64,000 bases of DNA from NCBI GenBank assembly GCA_016716745.1, contig JADJVD010000001.1, positions 558,001-622,000 on the forward strand. The letters are read 5' to 3'. The notes below the pieces were generated by a model. That model had not been told where the DNA came from and ran no database searches. It was given only the letters and a program-made list of their open reading frames with translations. Both the position numbers and the translations under genes were made by a program. Shown one piece after another: positions 9,608 through 18,615 of the stretch; position 1 is the first letter of the stretch; each line of letters opens with the position of its first letter. Source of the DNA: Hyphomicrobiales bacterium. Its GTDB lineage: Bacteria > Pseudomonadota > Alphaproteobacteria > Rhizobiales > Beijerinckiaceae.

Positions 9608-10651
9608 ATGGCGCGCTCGTCCCTCTCGCCCTGGCGGCAGGCGGAGACGCTCGCGGCGGCGGCGGCCGGCGGCGCTCTGATGGCCTGGCTCGGCGTGCCG
9701 GCGGGCTGGCTTTCGGGGGCGATGGCCGCGACGGCGATCCTGACCGGCTCAGGGCGCGGCGGACCCGTCGCGGCGCCGATCCGACTCGCGGCGCTAGCGC
9801 TCGCGGGGCTTGCCGTCGGCAGCGCGGTGACGCCGGAAATGCTCGACAGTTTCGCGCATTATCCCGCCAGCATCGCGTTGATGGCGGTCTCCCTCGCCGC
9901 CTCGACGGCGATTTCGGCGGCTATCATCCTTGGGACGACGATGTGGTCGCGCCCGACGGCGCTGTTCGCCTCGATCCCGGGCGCGTTGTCCTATGTGCTG
10001 GCGCTGGCGCCGAACGCCGGCGCCGACATGGCGCGCGTCGCCGTTGTGCAGCTGGTCCGGATCTTCGTGCTGATTGCGCTGGCGCCGATCCTCGTCGGCG
10101 GCTCGCCGGCGGCGGTGGGCGGGCCCCCGGCCGGCGCCATCGACGGGCCGATCTGGATTCTCGGCATTCTTGCTATTGGCGTGCCGCTCGGACTCGCCTT
10201 CGAGAAATTCGGCGTGTCGGCGGGCGTCCTGTTCGGGCCGATGCTCGTGGCGGCGGTGGCGCATGGCTCGGGCCTGGCGCCCGGCCGCCCGCCGCTGGCG
10301 TGGCAGATCGTCGGGCAGATCCTGATCGGCGCCTGGAGCGGGTCGCGGTTCTCGAACCTCGACCTGTCGCTCCTGCGCGCCTCGATCGTCCCGATCTTCG
10401 GTTCGCTCACGGCGGCGATCGTGACGGCGGCGGCGTTCGCCTTCCTCGCGCATCGGGCGCTGGACCTGCCCTATGCCGACGCGCTCGTCGCCTATGCGCC
10501 GGGCGGGCTGGAGGCGATGACGCTGCTCGCCTTCTCGCTGGGGCTCGACCCGCTCTATGTCGGGTCGCACCACCTCGCGCGCTTCATCCTGATCAGCGTG
10601 TCGCTGCCCTTCGTCATGCGGCTCGCGCTCGGCCCCGCGCCGAAGGCGTGA
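9608..10651 (+). CDS. AbrB-family membrane protein
   Basis: The 347-residue protein is mostly hydrophobic, with about nine or ten membrane segments in two similar halves. Each half contains the GxPAGWLSGAMAA or GAxxGVLFGPMLVAAVAH type of motif, the duplicated AbrB (PF05145) pattern. Proteins of this family are often labelled as ammonia monooxygenases, which is a mistaken legacy name; nothing here suggests oxygenase activity. The role is unknown, possibly transport or regulation at the inner membrane. It starts 4 bp after the aminotransferase stop and converges with the ETF-QO gene 3 bp after its own stop. Confidence 0.8.
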   Translation: MARSSLSPWRQAETLAAAAAGGALMAWLGVPAGWLSGAMAATAILTGSGRGGPVAAPIRLAALALAGLAVGSAVTPEMLDSFAHYPASIALMAVSLAASTAISAAIILGTTMWSRPTALFASIPGALSYVLALAPNAGADMARVAVVQLVRIFVLIALAPILVGGSPAAVGGPPAGAIDGPIWILGILAIGVPLGLAFEKFGVSAGVLFGPMLVAAVAHGSGLAPGRPPLAWQIVGQILIGAWSGSRFSNLDLSLLRASIVPIFGSLTAAIVTAAAFAFLAHRALDLPYADALVAYAPGGLEAMTLLAFSLGLDPLYVGSHHLARFILISVSLPFVMRLALGPAPKA

Positions 10652-10654
10652 GCC

Positions 10655-12326
10655 TCACATATACTGGTAGTTCGGCCCGCCGCCGCCTTCCGGCGTGGTC
10701 CAGTTGATGTTCTGCGCCGGATCCTTGATGTCGCAGGTCTTGCAGTGGACGCAGTTCTGCGCGTTGATGACGAAGCGCGGCTTGCCAGCCTCGTCGTTCA
10801 CCACCTCGTAGACGCCGGCCGGGCAGTAGAGCCGCGCCGGCTCGCCGTAGGCGGGCAGATTCTTCGAAATCGGGATCGTCGGATCCTTCAGCACCAGATG
10901 GCAGGGCTGGTCTTCCTCGTGGTTGGTGTTCGACAGGAACACCGAGGAGAGCTTGTCGAAGGAGATCTTGCCGTCGGGCTTGGGATAGACGATCGGCGTG
11001 ACCTCGGCGAGCGGTTTCAGCGTGGCGAAGTCCGGCTTGCCGTGCTTCAGCGTGCCGAAGAAGGAGAAGCCGAACAGCGAGTTCGTCCACATGTCGAGCC
11101 CGCCGAGGCCGACGCCGAGCGCGGCGCCGAGCTTCGACCACAGCGGCTTGACGTTGCGAACCGGCTTCAGGTCGGCGCCGATCTCCGAGCCGCGCCATCC
11201 CTGCTCGTAGGCGGTCAGCTCGTCGTTGGCGCGGCCGGCCTCGAGCGCCTCGTGCGCCGCGTCGGCGGCCAGCATTCCCGACATCACCGCGTTGTGCGAG
11301 CCCTTGATGCGCGGCACGTTGACGAAGCCCGCCGAGCAGCCGATCAGCGCGCCACCGGGGAAGCAGAGCTTGGGCACGGATTGCCAGCCGCCCTCGGTGA
11401 TGGCGCGCGCCATAGGCGAGCCGTTTGCCGCCGACGAAGGTGTCGGCGATCATCGGATGCGTCTTGAAGCGCTGGAACTCGTCGAAGGGCGAGAGCGTCG
11501 GGTTCGTGTAGTTGAGATGCACGACGAAGCCGACGGCGACCAGATTGTCCTCGAAATGATAGAGGAACGAACCGCCGCCGGTGGACCCGCCGAGCGGCCA
11601 GCCGAAGGAATGCTGGATGAAGCCCGGCCGGTGCTTGGCCGGATCGATCTGCCAGAGCTCCTTCAGGCCGATGCCGAACTTCTGCGGCTCGCGTCCCTCC
11701 GAAAGCCCGTAACGGGCGATCGCCTGCTTGGCGAGCGAGCCGCGCACGCCCTCGCCGAGGAACACATATTTGCCCCGCAGCTCCATGCCGCGCGTAAAGC
11801 CGTCCTTGGGCGCGCCGTCGCGGCCGACGCCCATGTCGCCCGTGGCGACGCCGACCACCGCGCCCTTCCCGTCGAACAGAAGCTCGGCGGCCGCAAAGCC
11901 TGGATAGATCTCGACGCCAAGCGCCTCGGCCTGGGCGGCGAGCCAGCGCGTCACCGCGCCGAGCGAACCGACGAAGCAGCCGTGATTGCTCATCAGCTTC
12001 GGCATCGGCCAATTGGGGATGCGGACCCCGCCCGAGGGCCCGAGAAAATAGAAGCGGTCGTCGGTGATTTCGGTCTTCAGCGGCCGATCGGGATCGCTGC
12101 GCCACTCGGGCAGCAGCTTGTCGAGGCCGATCGGATCGACGATCACGCCGGACAGGATGTGCGCGCCGACTTCGGATCCCTTCTCGACCACGACGACCGT
12201 GCGATCGGGCGAGAGCTGCTTGAGGCGGATGGCGGCGGCAAGGCCGGCGGGACCTGCGCCGACGATCACCACGTCGAATTCCATCGCTTCGCGCGGCGGC
12301 AGCTCTTCGGTCTCGACGGACGACAT
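10655..12326 (-). pseudogene. Electron-transfer flavoprotein-ubiquinone oxidoreductase (frameshifted in this sequence)
   Basis: The N-terminal part, from ATG 12326, has the FAD motif VVIVGAGPAGLAAAIRL, AHILSGVIVDP and PGFIQHSFGWPLG. The C-terminal part (in frame from about 11413 down) has LCFPGGALIGCSAGFVNVPR and the ferredoxin-like ending with AQNCVHCKTCDIKDP, which binds the 4Fe-4S cluster. The halves are in different frames. At about 11408-11414 the reading GARAITEGGW is expected, but a GC dinucleotide is missing from a GCGCGC run. Adding two bases gives about 557 residues, the normal family length. The enzyme is a membrane-associated dehydrogenase passing electrons from reduced ETF to ubiquinone, and would serve the acyl-CoA dehydrogenases encoded here. 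The frameshift is probably a sequencing error. Confidence 0.9.
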
Positions 12327-12449
12327 GGGAATCCTCGCCTTGGCCTGATGCGGACGTCTGGGTTTCACCTAAACGAAATCCGCGCGCCGTCTCAACCTTC
12401 GCGTGCGCGGCAATCGCTCGCACCGCGAAAAAATGCTACCAAGGCGCTC

Positions 12450-13256
12450 ATGGCCGACCCAACGCCCAGCAACGCAGCCGCGCTGGCCGAGTATCTCGCC
12501 TGGCATCGCGACGCCGGCCTCGACGTCGCCACGCAGGAAGCGCCGGTCGACCGCTTCGTCGCCGGCGAGAGCGCCGGCGCGTCCCGTCCGCGGCTGGCGC
12601 GGCCCGCCTCGGCCGAGGCGGATGCGGCGCGCCCGTCCTCCCCGCCCGCTGCGCGCGAGGCGGGGCCGTCGGCGAGCGAACTGGCGGGGGCCGCCCGATC
12701 GCTCGACGAGTTGCGCGCCGCGCTCGAGGCGTTCGAGGGCTGCGCGCTGAGGAGCACGGCGTCGCGCCTCGTGTTCGAGGACGGGGCGCGCGAGGCCGCG
12801 ATCATGCTGATCGGCGAGGCGCCGGGCGGCGACGAGGACCGGATCGGCCGGCCCTTCGTCGGCCGGGCCGGCCAGCTGCTGGACCGGATGCTGAAGGGGA
12901 TCGGGCTCGACCGCAGCCGCGTCTACATCGCCAACGTCGTGCCGTGGCGTCCGCCGGGCAACCGCACGCCGACGCCGCAGGAAACCGCCGCCTGCCTGCC
13001 GTTCATCGCCCGGCAGATCGAACTCGTCGGCCCGAAGCTGATCGTCTGCCTCGGCGGCTCCTCGGCCCGCGTCCTGCTCGGCGTCGAGGATGGAATCATG
13101 CGCGCGCGCGGCAAATGGCGCAGCTATCCCGGCGCCGGCGGCGTGAAGGCCTTGGCGACGCTGCATCCGGCCTATCTGCTGCGCCAGCCCGCGCACAAGC
13201 GGCTGGCCTGGCGCGACCTCAGAATGATCCGCGCGGCGGTCGCGGCCGGCCTGTAA
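12450..13256 (+). CDS. Uracil-DNA glycosylase, family 4-like
   Basis: The 268-residue protein has the family-4 pattern: motif A LIGEAPGGDEDRIGRPFVGR, then YIANVVPWRPPGNRTP and the late motif HPAYLLRQPAHKRLAW. Cysteines in EGCALR, ETAACLPF and IVCLGG lie where the family binds a 4Fe-4S cluster. The N-terminal pair seen in archetypes as CxxC has only one Cys here, so cluster binding needs care. The enzyme removes uracil from DNA to start base-excision repair. The first ~85 residues are a low-complexity Ala/Pro/Arg extension. The gene diverges from the ETF-QO gene; the start at ATG 12450 is the only good upstream choice. Confidence 0.88.
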   Translation: MADPTPSNAAALAEYLAWHRDAGLDVATQEAPVDRFVAGESAGASRPRLARPASAEADAARPSSPPAAREAGPSASELAGAARSLDELRAALEAFEGCALRSTASRLVFEDGAREAAIMLIGEAPGGDEDRIGRPFVGRAGQLLDRMLKGIGLDRSRVYIANVVPWRPPGNRTPTPQETAACLPFIARQIELVGPKLIVCLGGSSARVLLGVEDGIMRARGKWRSYPGAGGVKALATLHPAYLLRQPAHKRLAWRDLRMIRAAVAAGL

Positions 13257-13321
13257 CAGTTGCCGATGCGCTGCTAAGTCGGCCGGACGACGCCGGCGCG
13301 ACGCCCGGCAGGAGGAACGCG

Positions 13322-14197
13322 ATGAAGTGGGAAGACTTCCGCAGCTCGGAGAATGTCGAGGACTATCGCGGCGGCGGCGGCGGCGGGGGCCTCGGCGGGG
13401 CGGTCGGCGGCGGCGGCCTCGGCATCGGCGCGGTGCTGATCCTCAGCGTCATCGGCTATTTCATCGGCATCGATCCGCGCATCCTCATCAGCGGCGCGTC
13501 GATCGTGACCGGCGGCTCTTCGTCGCAATCGGCGGCGCCGCCGAAATCGGGCCCACCCAAGGATGACGTCGGCCGTTTCGTCTCGGCCATTCTGGCGCAG
13601 AACGAGGACGTCTGGTCGCAGACCCTGCCGGCACAGAAGAACATTCGCTACGTGGCGCCGAAGCTGGTGCTGTTCTCGGGCGCGACGCGCTCGGCCTGCG
13701 GCGCGGCGCAATCGGCGATGGGGCCGTTCTACTGCCCGCTCGACCAGAAGGTGTATCTCGACACCTCCTTCTTCGACGACATGAAGCGCAAGCTCGGCGG
13801 CGGCGGCGACTTCGCCTACGCCTATGTGATCGCGCACGAGATCGGGCATCACATCGAGAATCTGATGGGCATCCTGCCGAAGGTGCAGGAGGCGCAGCAA
13901 CGCTCCAGCCAGCAGCAGGCGAACGCGCTGTCGGTGCGCGTCGAGCTGATGGCCGATTGCCTCGCCGGCGTGTGGGCGGCCAACGCCGACCAGAAGTGGA
14001 AGATCCTCGAGGAAGGCGACGTGCAGGAGGCGATGCAGACCGCCTCCGCGATCGGCGATGACCGGTTGCAGAAGTCCTCGCGCGGCTACGCCGTGCCGGA
14101 CAGCTTCACGCACGGCTCCTCCGCGCAGCGCGTGCAGTGGTTCACGACGGGCCTGAAGTCCGGCCAGGTCGACGCCTGCAACACGTTCCGACGCTGA
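13322..14197 (+). CDS. YpfJ-type neutral zinc metallopeptidase, membrane-anchored
   Basis: The 291-residue protein starts MKWEDFRSSENVEDYR, followed by a Gly-rich stretch and one membrane segment (IGAVLILSVIGYFIGIDPRIL). The zinc site is HEIGHH, His 172, Glu 173 and His 176, in the context YAYVIAHEIGHHIENLMG. Conserved landmarks ACGAAQSAMGPFYCPLDQKVYLD (quoted in two parts in family alignments) and MADCLAGVW place it in the YpfJ family (PF04228). Its substrate is unknown; the catalytic domain is probably periplasmic. The start follows AGGAGGAA. It is 65 bp downstream of the glycosylase gene and ends at a strong terminator facing dnaA. Confidence 0.92.
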   Translation: MKWEDFRSSENVEDYRGGGGGGGLGGAVGGGGLGIGAVLILSVIGYFIGIDPRILISGASIVTGGSSSQSAAPPKSGPPKDDVGRFVSAILAQNEDVWSQTLPAQKNIRYVAPKLVLFSGATRSACGAAQSAMGPFYCPLDQKVYLDTSFFDDMKRKLGGGGDFAYAYVIAHEIGHHIENLMGILPKVQEAQQRSSQQQANALSVRVELMADCLAGVWAANADQKWKILEEGDVQEAMQTASAIGDDRLQKSSRGYAVPDSFTHGSSAQRVQWFTTGLKSGQVDACNTFRR

Positions 14198-14239
14198 GGC
14201 CTCGCCGGCGCCGACGTTTCGCCGACCGTCAACGACAAA

Positions 14240-14266
14240 GCCCGGGCCAAACGCCCGGGCTTTTTT
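14240..14266 (+). terminator. Rho-independent terminator between ypfJ-like gene and dnaA
   Basis: An 8-bp stem GCCCGGGC / GCCCGGGC (14240-14247 and 14253-14260) with loop CAAAC is followed by six T. The T run serves the plus-strand metallopeptidase gene. The opposite side has only AAAG, so dnaA on the minus strand benefits less. Confidence 0.88.
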
Positions 14267-14313
14267 CTTGTCCGATTCTTAATCCGACCGTTAGCCGGCG
14301 CCGTCGCGCCAGC

Positions 14314-15789
14314 TCACTCCTGCAGCATGCGCTTGAGCAGCTCCAGCTCCTCGCTCAACGCGCGGTCCTTCTGCGCCAGCGCCTCGATCTTGCGCACGGC
14401 GTGCAGCACGGTAGTGTGATCGCGCCCGCCGAAGCGGCGGCCGATCTCGGGCAGCGAACGCGGCGTCAGCGTCTTCGACAGATACATCGCAATCTGCCGC
14501 GGCAGCACGACATTGGCGGTGCGACGCGAGGACAGTATGTCGGAGCGGCTGACGCTGTAGCGATTGCCGACGAGCTTCTGGATGTCCTCGATCTTCACGC
14601 GCTTGGGCTCGCGCGTGCGCACGAGGTCCTGAATGGCGGATTCGGCGCTCTCGATCGTGATCGCCGCGCCGGTGAGCGTGGCGCGCGCCAGAAGGCGGTT
14701 GACCGCGCCTTCGAGGTCGCGGCCGTTCGAGCGCACGACGCTGGCCACATAGGCGAGCACGGCGTCGGGAACCGCGAAGGCGGGATGCGTCTGCTGCGCG
14801 GCGGCGACGCGCGCGGCCAGAATCTTCTGCCGCAACTCGTCGTCGAGCTCGCCGATCTCGACGGACAGGCCGCCGGCGAGGCGCGAGCGCGCGCGCTCGT
14901 CAAGCGTCTCCAGCTCGGCCGCCGGCCGGTCCGCGGCGATGACGATCTGCCGGCGCGCGTCGATCAGCGCGTTCAGCGTGTGGCAGAATTCCTGCTGCAT
15001 CGTCTTGCCTTGCAGGAACTGGATGTCATCGATGATCAGCACGTCGATGGCGCGCAGCGTCTCCTTGAAGGCGATCGCCGTCTGCGCCTTCAACGCGGCG
15101 ACGAAGCCATACATGAAGCGCTCCGCCGTCAAATAAATGACGCGCCGTCCCGCGCCCGTCGCCTCATGCGCAATCGCCTGCAGAAGATGCGTCTTTCCGA
15201 GGCCGACGGCGGCGTGAACGTAGAGCGGGTTGTAGAGCGGGGTCGAGGCGCCCGCGGACTGCGCCACGCGCTCGGCGGCGGCGTGGGCGAGCTTGTTGGA
15301 GCGGCCGACGACGAAGCTGGCGAAGGTCAGCCGCCGGTCGAGCGGCGAGCCGTGCAGCGTCTCGGCGTTGTCCGGCCCTGCAAAGACGGGCGCGGGACGC
15401 GCGCCATCCTCGCCGCGCCGCGGTTCGAGCGCGGTCGGCGCGACCGCCGACAGCCGCGGACGCGGCGTGCGCAAACCGGTGCGCACTTCGACGAGGACGC
15501 CCGACACCTCCGGCGCCTCGGCGCTCAACGCGGCAAGAATGCGGTCGACGTAATGCGACTGGATCCAGCTCTTCAGGAACCGCGTCGGCACCGAGAGCTG
15601 GGCGACGCCGTCGGCGACGCCATCGAGTTCGAGGCGGCCGAACCAGCTGCCATAGACCGCCTCGCCAAGTTCGCCGCGCAGCCGCGCACTCGCCCGCGTC
15701 CAGACGGCGGTCATCATCGCTTCCGGTCCCCCGATGGAATGGTCGTCGTTGCGAGACGCTTGATCGTCCCGGCGTTGAGGCTTCGTCAT
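14314..15789 (-). CDS. dnaA: Chromosomal replication initiator protein DnaA
   Basis: The 491-residue protein has all DnaA domains. Domain I starts near WTRASARLRGELGEAVYGSWF, followed by a variable linker. The AAA+ domain has Walker A VGLGKTHLLQAI and Walker B VLIIDDIQFLQGK. The C-terminal DNA-binding domain carries the signature FGGRDHTTVLHAVRKIE. DnaA binds origin DnaA boxes and melts DNA to start replication. The start at ATG 15789 follows AGAAGG; ATG 15717 (MMTAVWTR) is an alternative. It is the second gene after a rhodanese on the same strand, 37 bp apart, and lies about 8 kb from the predicted oriC rather than next to it. Confidence 0.97.
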   Translation of the reverse strand: MTKPQRRDDQASRNDDHSIGGPEAMMTAVWTRASARLRGELGEAVYGSWFGRLELDGVADGVAQLSVPTRFLKSWIQSHYVDRILAALSAEAPEVSGVLVEVRTGLRTPRPRLSAVAPTALEPRRGEDGARPAPVFAGPDNAETLHGSPLDRRLTFASFVVGRSNKLAHAAAERVAQSAGASTPLYNPLYVHAAVGLGKTHLLQAIAHEATGAGRRVIYLTAERFMYGFVAALKAQTAIAFKETLRAIDVLIIDDIQFLQGKTMQQEFCHTLNALIDARRQIVIAADRPAAELETLDERARSRLAGGLSVEIGELDDELRQKILAARVAAAQQTHPAFAVPDAVLAYVASVVRSNGRDLEGAVNRLLARATLTGAAITIESAESAIQDLVRTREPKRVKIEDIQKLVGNRYSVSRSDILSSRRTANVVLPRQIAMYLSKTLTPRSLPEIGRRFGGRDHTTVLHAVRKIEALAQKDRALSEELELLKRMLQE

Positions 15790-15826
15790 GGCCTTCTTGT
15801 CCTGATGGAAATCGAGAAAACAGAAA

Positions 15827-16273
15827 TCAGCTTTGCCGCCACGGCAGGCCGCTCGCGCGCCAGCCGGAAATCACGCCGCGACGGCCATCGGCGTCGAGCG
15901 GGCCCTCGAAACCGTCGGAGACGTTGACGCAGCGCGCGCGACCGGCGGCGCGCGCGACGCTGGCCGCGGCGCGCGAGCGCACGCCGGACCGGCAGATGAA
16001 GACGAGCGTCGCATCCGGCGCGGCCGAAGCCGACGCCAGCGCGCGATCGAGATCGGCGAGAAACGTCGGCGACGCCTGTCCGGACGGATAGGTCTGCCAT
16101 TCGCAGAAGACCGTCTGGCGCCCCAACGGCGCGAGATCGGGCGCGCCGACATAGGTCCACTCCGCATGCGTGCGGACGTCGACAAGCTGCGCGGACGCAT
16201 CTTTCGTCATCAGCTCATAGGCTTCCGCCGCCGTCATCTCGTCGATGACGCGTCGCTCTTCGTCTTGGCGCAT
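15827..16273 (-). CDS. Rhodanese-like domain protein
   Basis: The 148-residue single-domain protein has the rhodanese layout LVDVRTHAEWTYVGAPDL, then LVFICRSGVRSRAAA, where the loop Cys of CRSGVRS is the persulfide-carrying residue, and a final VSDGFEGPLD. Such proteins move sulfane sulfur or act as sulfur-relay partners; the partner here is unknown. I placed the start at ATG 16273 (MRQDEERRVIDEM). A longer frame to 16312 exists but lacks similarity to the usual N-terminus. It sits just upstream of dnaA on the same strand, so both may share a promoter in the long gap before it. Confidence 0.88.
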   Translation of the reverse strand: MRQDEERRVIDEMTAAEAYELMTKDASAQLVDVRTHAEWTYVGAPDLAPLGRQTVFCEWQTYPSGQASPTFLADLDRALASASAAPDATLVFICRSGVRSRAAASVARAAGRARCVNVSDGFEGPLDADGRRGVISGWRASGLPWRQS

Positions 16274-16809
16274 GACAATCCCTTCTGCGGGCGACGAAGC
16301 CTCGCAGTTCAAACCACCGAACGGACGATGCGCGCGCCGTCAGTCAGACTGGAAAAAGAACTTCGCCATGGTCCCCGCCGCCCAAGGTCTCACGATCTCT
16401 CGCGCACGACGATCCCCGGCGCATCAAATGCGCATGCCGCTTTTTATGTCCGGGAATGGCCGCGCGGAGAACCGTGCGCCAACGAGGGGACCATCGCATA
16501 CGGACCTTGCGATGGCAACGAAGGCGCGCGGCGACATGTCAGTCGCGACAGGGCTGCGCGTCGATCCGTGCGGCGCGCATCACGCACGCCGGGCGCGACC
16601 TCATTGAGTCTCGCCGGTTTTTCGCTCCGCGCGCGTCCTGCCCTCCGCGCCGCGCTGATCGCGCTGCGCGCGCCGCCGAACGCGAGTCAATATGCCAACG
16701 CAATTCGCAATTCCCGGCGCCGCAGACGCTTTGCCGACAAGCCGTTGAATCCAGCCGAATTCCGATGATCGACGAGAATTGCGCGAAATTTTTTTCGTCG
16801 CGTCGACAT
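16274..16809. other. 536-bp region without a convincing gene
   Basis: No frame here has the codon pattern or motifs of a protein family; the open frames are arginine- and serine-rich shadows. Base composition is slightly less GC-rich than the neighbours. Three GANTC motifs occur near 16612, 16684 and 16748, and a TTTTTTT run lies near 16790. I see no tRNA T-loop and no DnaA box. The region should contain the promoter of the rhodanese-dnaA pair and the 3' end of the transpeptidase transcript. A small RNA cannot be excluded. Confidence 0.5.
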
Positions 16810-17451
16810 TCATCGGCCTGCGGGACGCCGCAGCCAGAACTCGATCGGCGCATCGGTTCCGCGCAATGGAGCATAGCCGAGCGCCTGCGAAGGCATATGG
16901 CGTTTGGCGTAGGCGAACGCGCTCGCCTTGGTCCTGACGCGCGAGGCCGAAGCGACGTGACGCTTGTGCTTGGCGGATGCGACGAGCGTATGACGCTTGT
17001 GTTTTGCGGACGCGACCATCGTCGTCTGCGGCGCCTCGCCGGAGATCGCGATGCGCGCGCCCTCGCGCTGAACCAGCGAGAACAGTTTCGCAGCATTGCC
17101 GGGTGCCAGACGCACGCAGCCATGCGAGGCAGGCGAGCCGAGGCGCTTGACCGCGCCGGTGCCATGGATCGCATAGCCGCCACGGAAGAAGATGGAATGG
17201 GGCATCGGCGACATGTCGTATTTGCGCGAGTAGTGCATGCGCGCCAGACGCTGCGACCGGTAGACGCCGCGCGGCGTCACATAACCCTTGCGCGCCGTCG
17301 ACACCGGCCAGACGTAGGCCTCGCCGCCCGAGGCGCGCACGCGCATCGTCTGCGTCGACAGATCGACTTGAATGTCGACCGCCGCCTCGGCCCGCGGCGC
17401 GATCGCCAGCGCCGACAACAACAGCCCGAACAGGGCGGCGAACAAACGCAT
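16810..17451 (-). CDS. L,D-transpeptidase (YkuD domain), secreted
   Basis: The 213-residue protein starts MRLFAALFGLLLSALAIAPR, a signal peptide with cleavage expected after AEA (residue ~23). The YkuD catalytic core reads YAIHGTG (residues 94-99) and SPASHGCVRL, with the catalytic Cys at 112 and His at 110. It would form 3-3 peptidoglycan crosslinks or attach proteins to the wall in the periplasm. ATG 17451 follows GAGGAGG. The C-terminal third is odd: VASAKHKRH occurs twice (146-154 and 157-165), giving a Lys/His-rich tail. It is divergently transcribed from a murein endopeptidase gene, so the pair may be co-regulated wall-remodelling functions. Confidence 0.92.
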   Translation of the reverse strand: MRLFAALFGLLLSALAIAPRAEAAVDIQVDLSTQTMRVRASGGEAYVWPVSTARKGYVTPRGVYRSQRLARMHYSRKYDMSPMPHSIFFRGGYAIHGTGAVKRLGSPASHGCVRLAPGNAAKLFSLVQREGARIAISGEAPQTTMVASAKHKRHTLVASAKHKRHVASASRVRTKASAFAYAKRHMPSQALGYAPLRGTDAPIEFWLRRPAGR

Positions 17452-17604
17452 GGCGACCTCCTCAACGCGACAGCAACGCAACTGGACCAAGCGCGCAGGG
17501 CGCACCGCCCGCAACCCGAGAAAACCGCGTCGTCGCGCCCGTGTAAACGACGTCCCGCCAGCAGGGTTATGACTTCCTGACCCGGCCGCGGCCGCGCCCT
17601 ATGG

Positions 17605-17619
17605 TTAACCGATCTTAAA
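17605..17619. promoter_or_regulatory. Possible CtrA-like site between the wall enzyme genes
   Basis: TTAA, seven bases (CCGATCT), then TAAA, a one-mismatch version of the TTAA-N7-TTAA CtrA consensus. It lies 43 bp before mepA and 153 bp before the divergent transpeptidase gene. One imperfect site in an AT-containing spacer is modest evidence. Confidence 0.35.
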
Positions 17620-17661
17620 TGCGATTGGCGGGATGATGCGAGTCGGAGGGCCGGAGGCGTG

Positions 17662-18597
17662 ATGGGACCGAAATCTGGACGATGGCGGCGCGGGGCGCTG
17701 GCGACGGCGCTCGCCGCGGCCGTCTTGCCGGCGTGGGCGCAGGACAAGGGCACGTTGGACCCCAAGCCGCTGCCGCCGCTCGCCAACCCGGCCGATCCCT
17801 CGACGCCGGCCAAGCAACTGTTCGGCCGCAAGACGGACGCTGCGCCCTTGCCGGCGCGGGCCATCGGCTTCTATTCGCGCGGCTGCGTCGCCGGAGCGAC
17901 CGCCCTGCCCGTCGACGGCGAGACGTGGCAGGTCATGCGCCTGTCCCGCAACCGCAACTGGGGGCATCCGGCGCTTATCTCGTTTCTGGAGCGCTTCGCC
18001 GCCAAGGCGCCGGGCGTCGGCTGGGGCGGGCTGCTGGTCGGCGACATGTCGCAGCCGCGCGGCGGGCCGATGCTGACCGGCCACGCCTCGCATCAGCTCG
18101 GGCTCGACGCCGACATCTGGCTGACGCCGATGCCGGACCGCACGCTCAGCCGGCGCGAGCGCGAGGAAATGTCGGCGACGAACGTGGTGGCGTCGGACTG
18201 GCTCGACGTCGATCCCGCCGCGTGGCGGCCAAACCATCTGGCGATCATCCGCGCCGCCGCCAAGGAGCCGGCGGTGCAGCGCATCTTCGTCAATGCGGCG
18301 ATCAAGAAGGCCCTGTGCCGATCCGCGCAGGGGGATCGCGGCTGGCTGTCGAAGGTCAGGCCGATGTACGGCCACAACTACCATTTCCATATCCGGCTGG
18401 CCTGCCCGCGCGGCGAGGACGCCTGCGCCGATCAGGATCCGGTGCCGGCCGGCGACGGCTGCGACGCCTCGCTCGACTACTGGTTCTCGGACGCGGTGCT
18501 GCACCCGCCCAAGCCCAAGCATCCGCCGAAGCCGAAGCCGCCGATGACGCTCTCTCAGCTCCCGGCCGAGTGCCGCCAGGTCTTGCTGGCGAAATAG
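17662..18597 (+). CDS. mepA: Penicillin-insensitive murein endopeptidase (MepA family)
   Basis: The ~311-residue protein has a basic N-terminus and a hydrophobic stretch ending AWAQ, consistent with a signal peptide. MepA landmarks are all present: FYSRGCVAGA, MRLSRNRNWGHP, GHASHQLGLDADIW with zinc-binding His and Asp, and the second zinc motif YGHNYHFHIRLACP. It cleaves D-alanyl-meso-diaminopimelyl crosslinks in peptidoglycan in the periplasm. The tail has a Pro/Lys repeat (PPKPKHPPKPKPP). ATG 17662 is preceded by GGAGG; GTG 17659 directly before it is also possible. It diverges from the L,D-transpeptidase gene. Confidence 0.93.
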   Translation: MGPKSGRWRRGALATALAAAVLPAWAQDKGTLDPKPLPPLANPADPSTPAKQLFGRKTDAAPLPARAIGFYSRGCVAGATALPVDGETWQVMRLSRNRNWGHPALISFLERFAAKAPGVGWGGLLVGDMSQPRGGPMLTGHASHQLGLDADIWLTPMPDRTLSRREREEMSATNVVASDWLDVDPAAWRPNHLAIIRAAAKEPAVQRIFVNAAIKKALCRSAQGDRGWLSKVRPMYGHNYHFHIRLACPRGEDACADQDPVPAGDGCDASLDYWFSDAVLHPPKPKHPPKPKPPMTLSQLPAECRQVLLAK

Positions 18598-18615
18598 GCG
18601 AGGCGGGCGATCCGG

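Noticed and set aside
12361..12376. A further parS-like sequence near GGGTTTCACCTAAAC
   Set aside because: The symmetric half GTGAAAC is absent, so the palindrome fails.
16274..16809. rpsT or a tRNA in the long gap upstream of the rhodanese-dnaA pair
   Set aside because: No small lysine-rich frame with S20 sequence and no tRNA T-loop or cloverleaf found on either strand.
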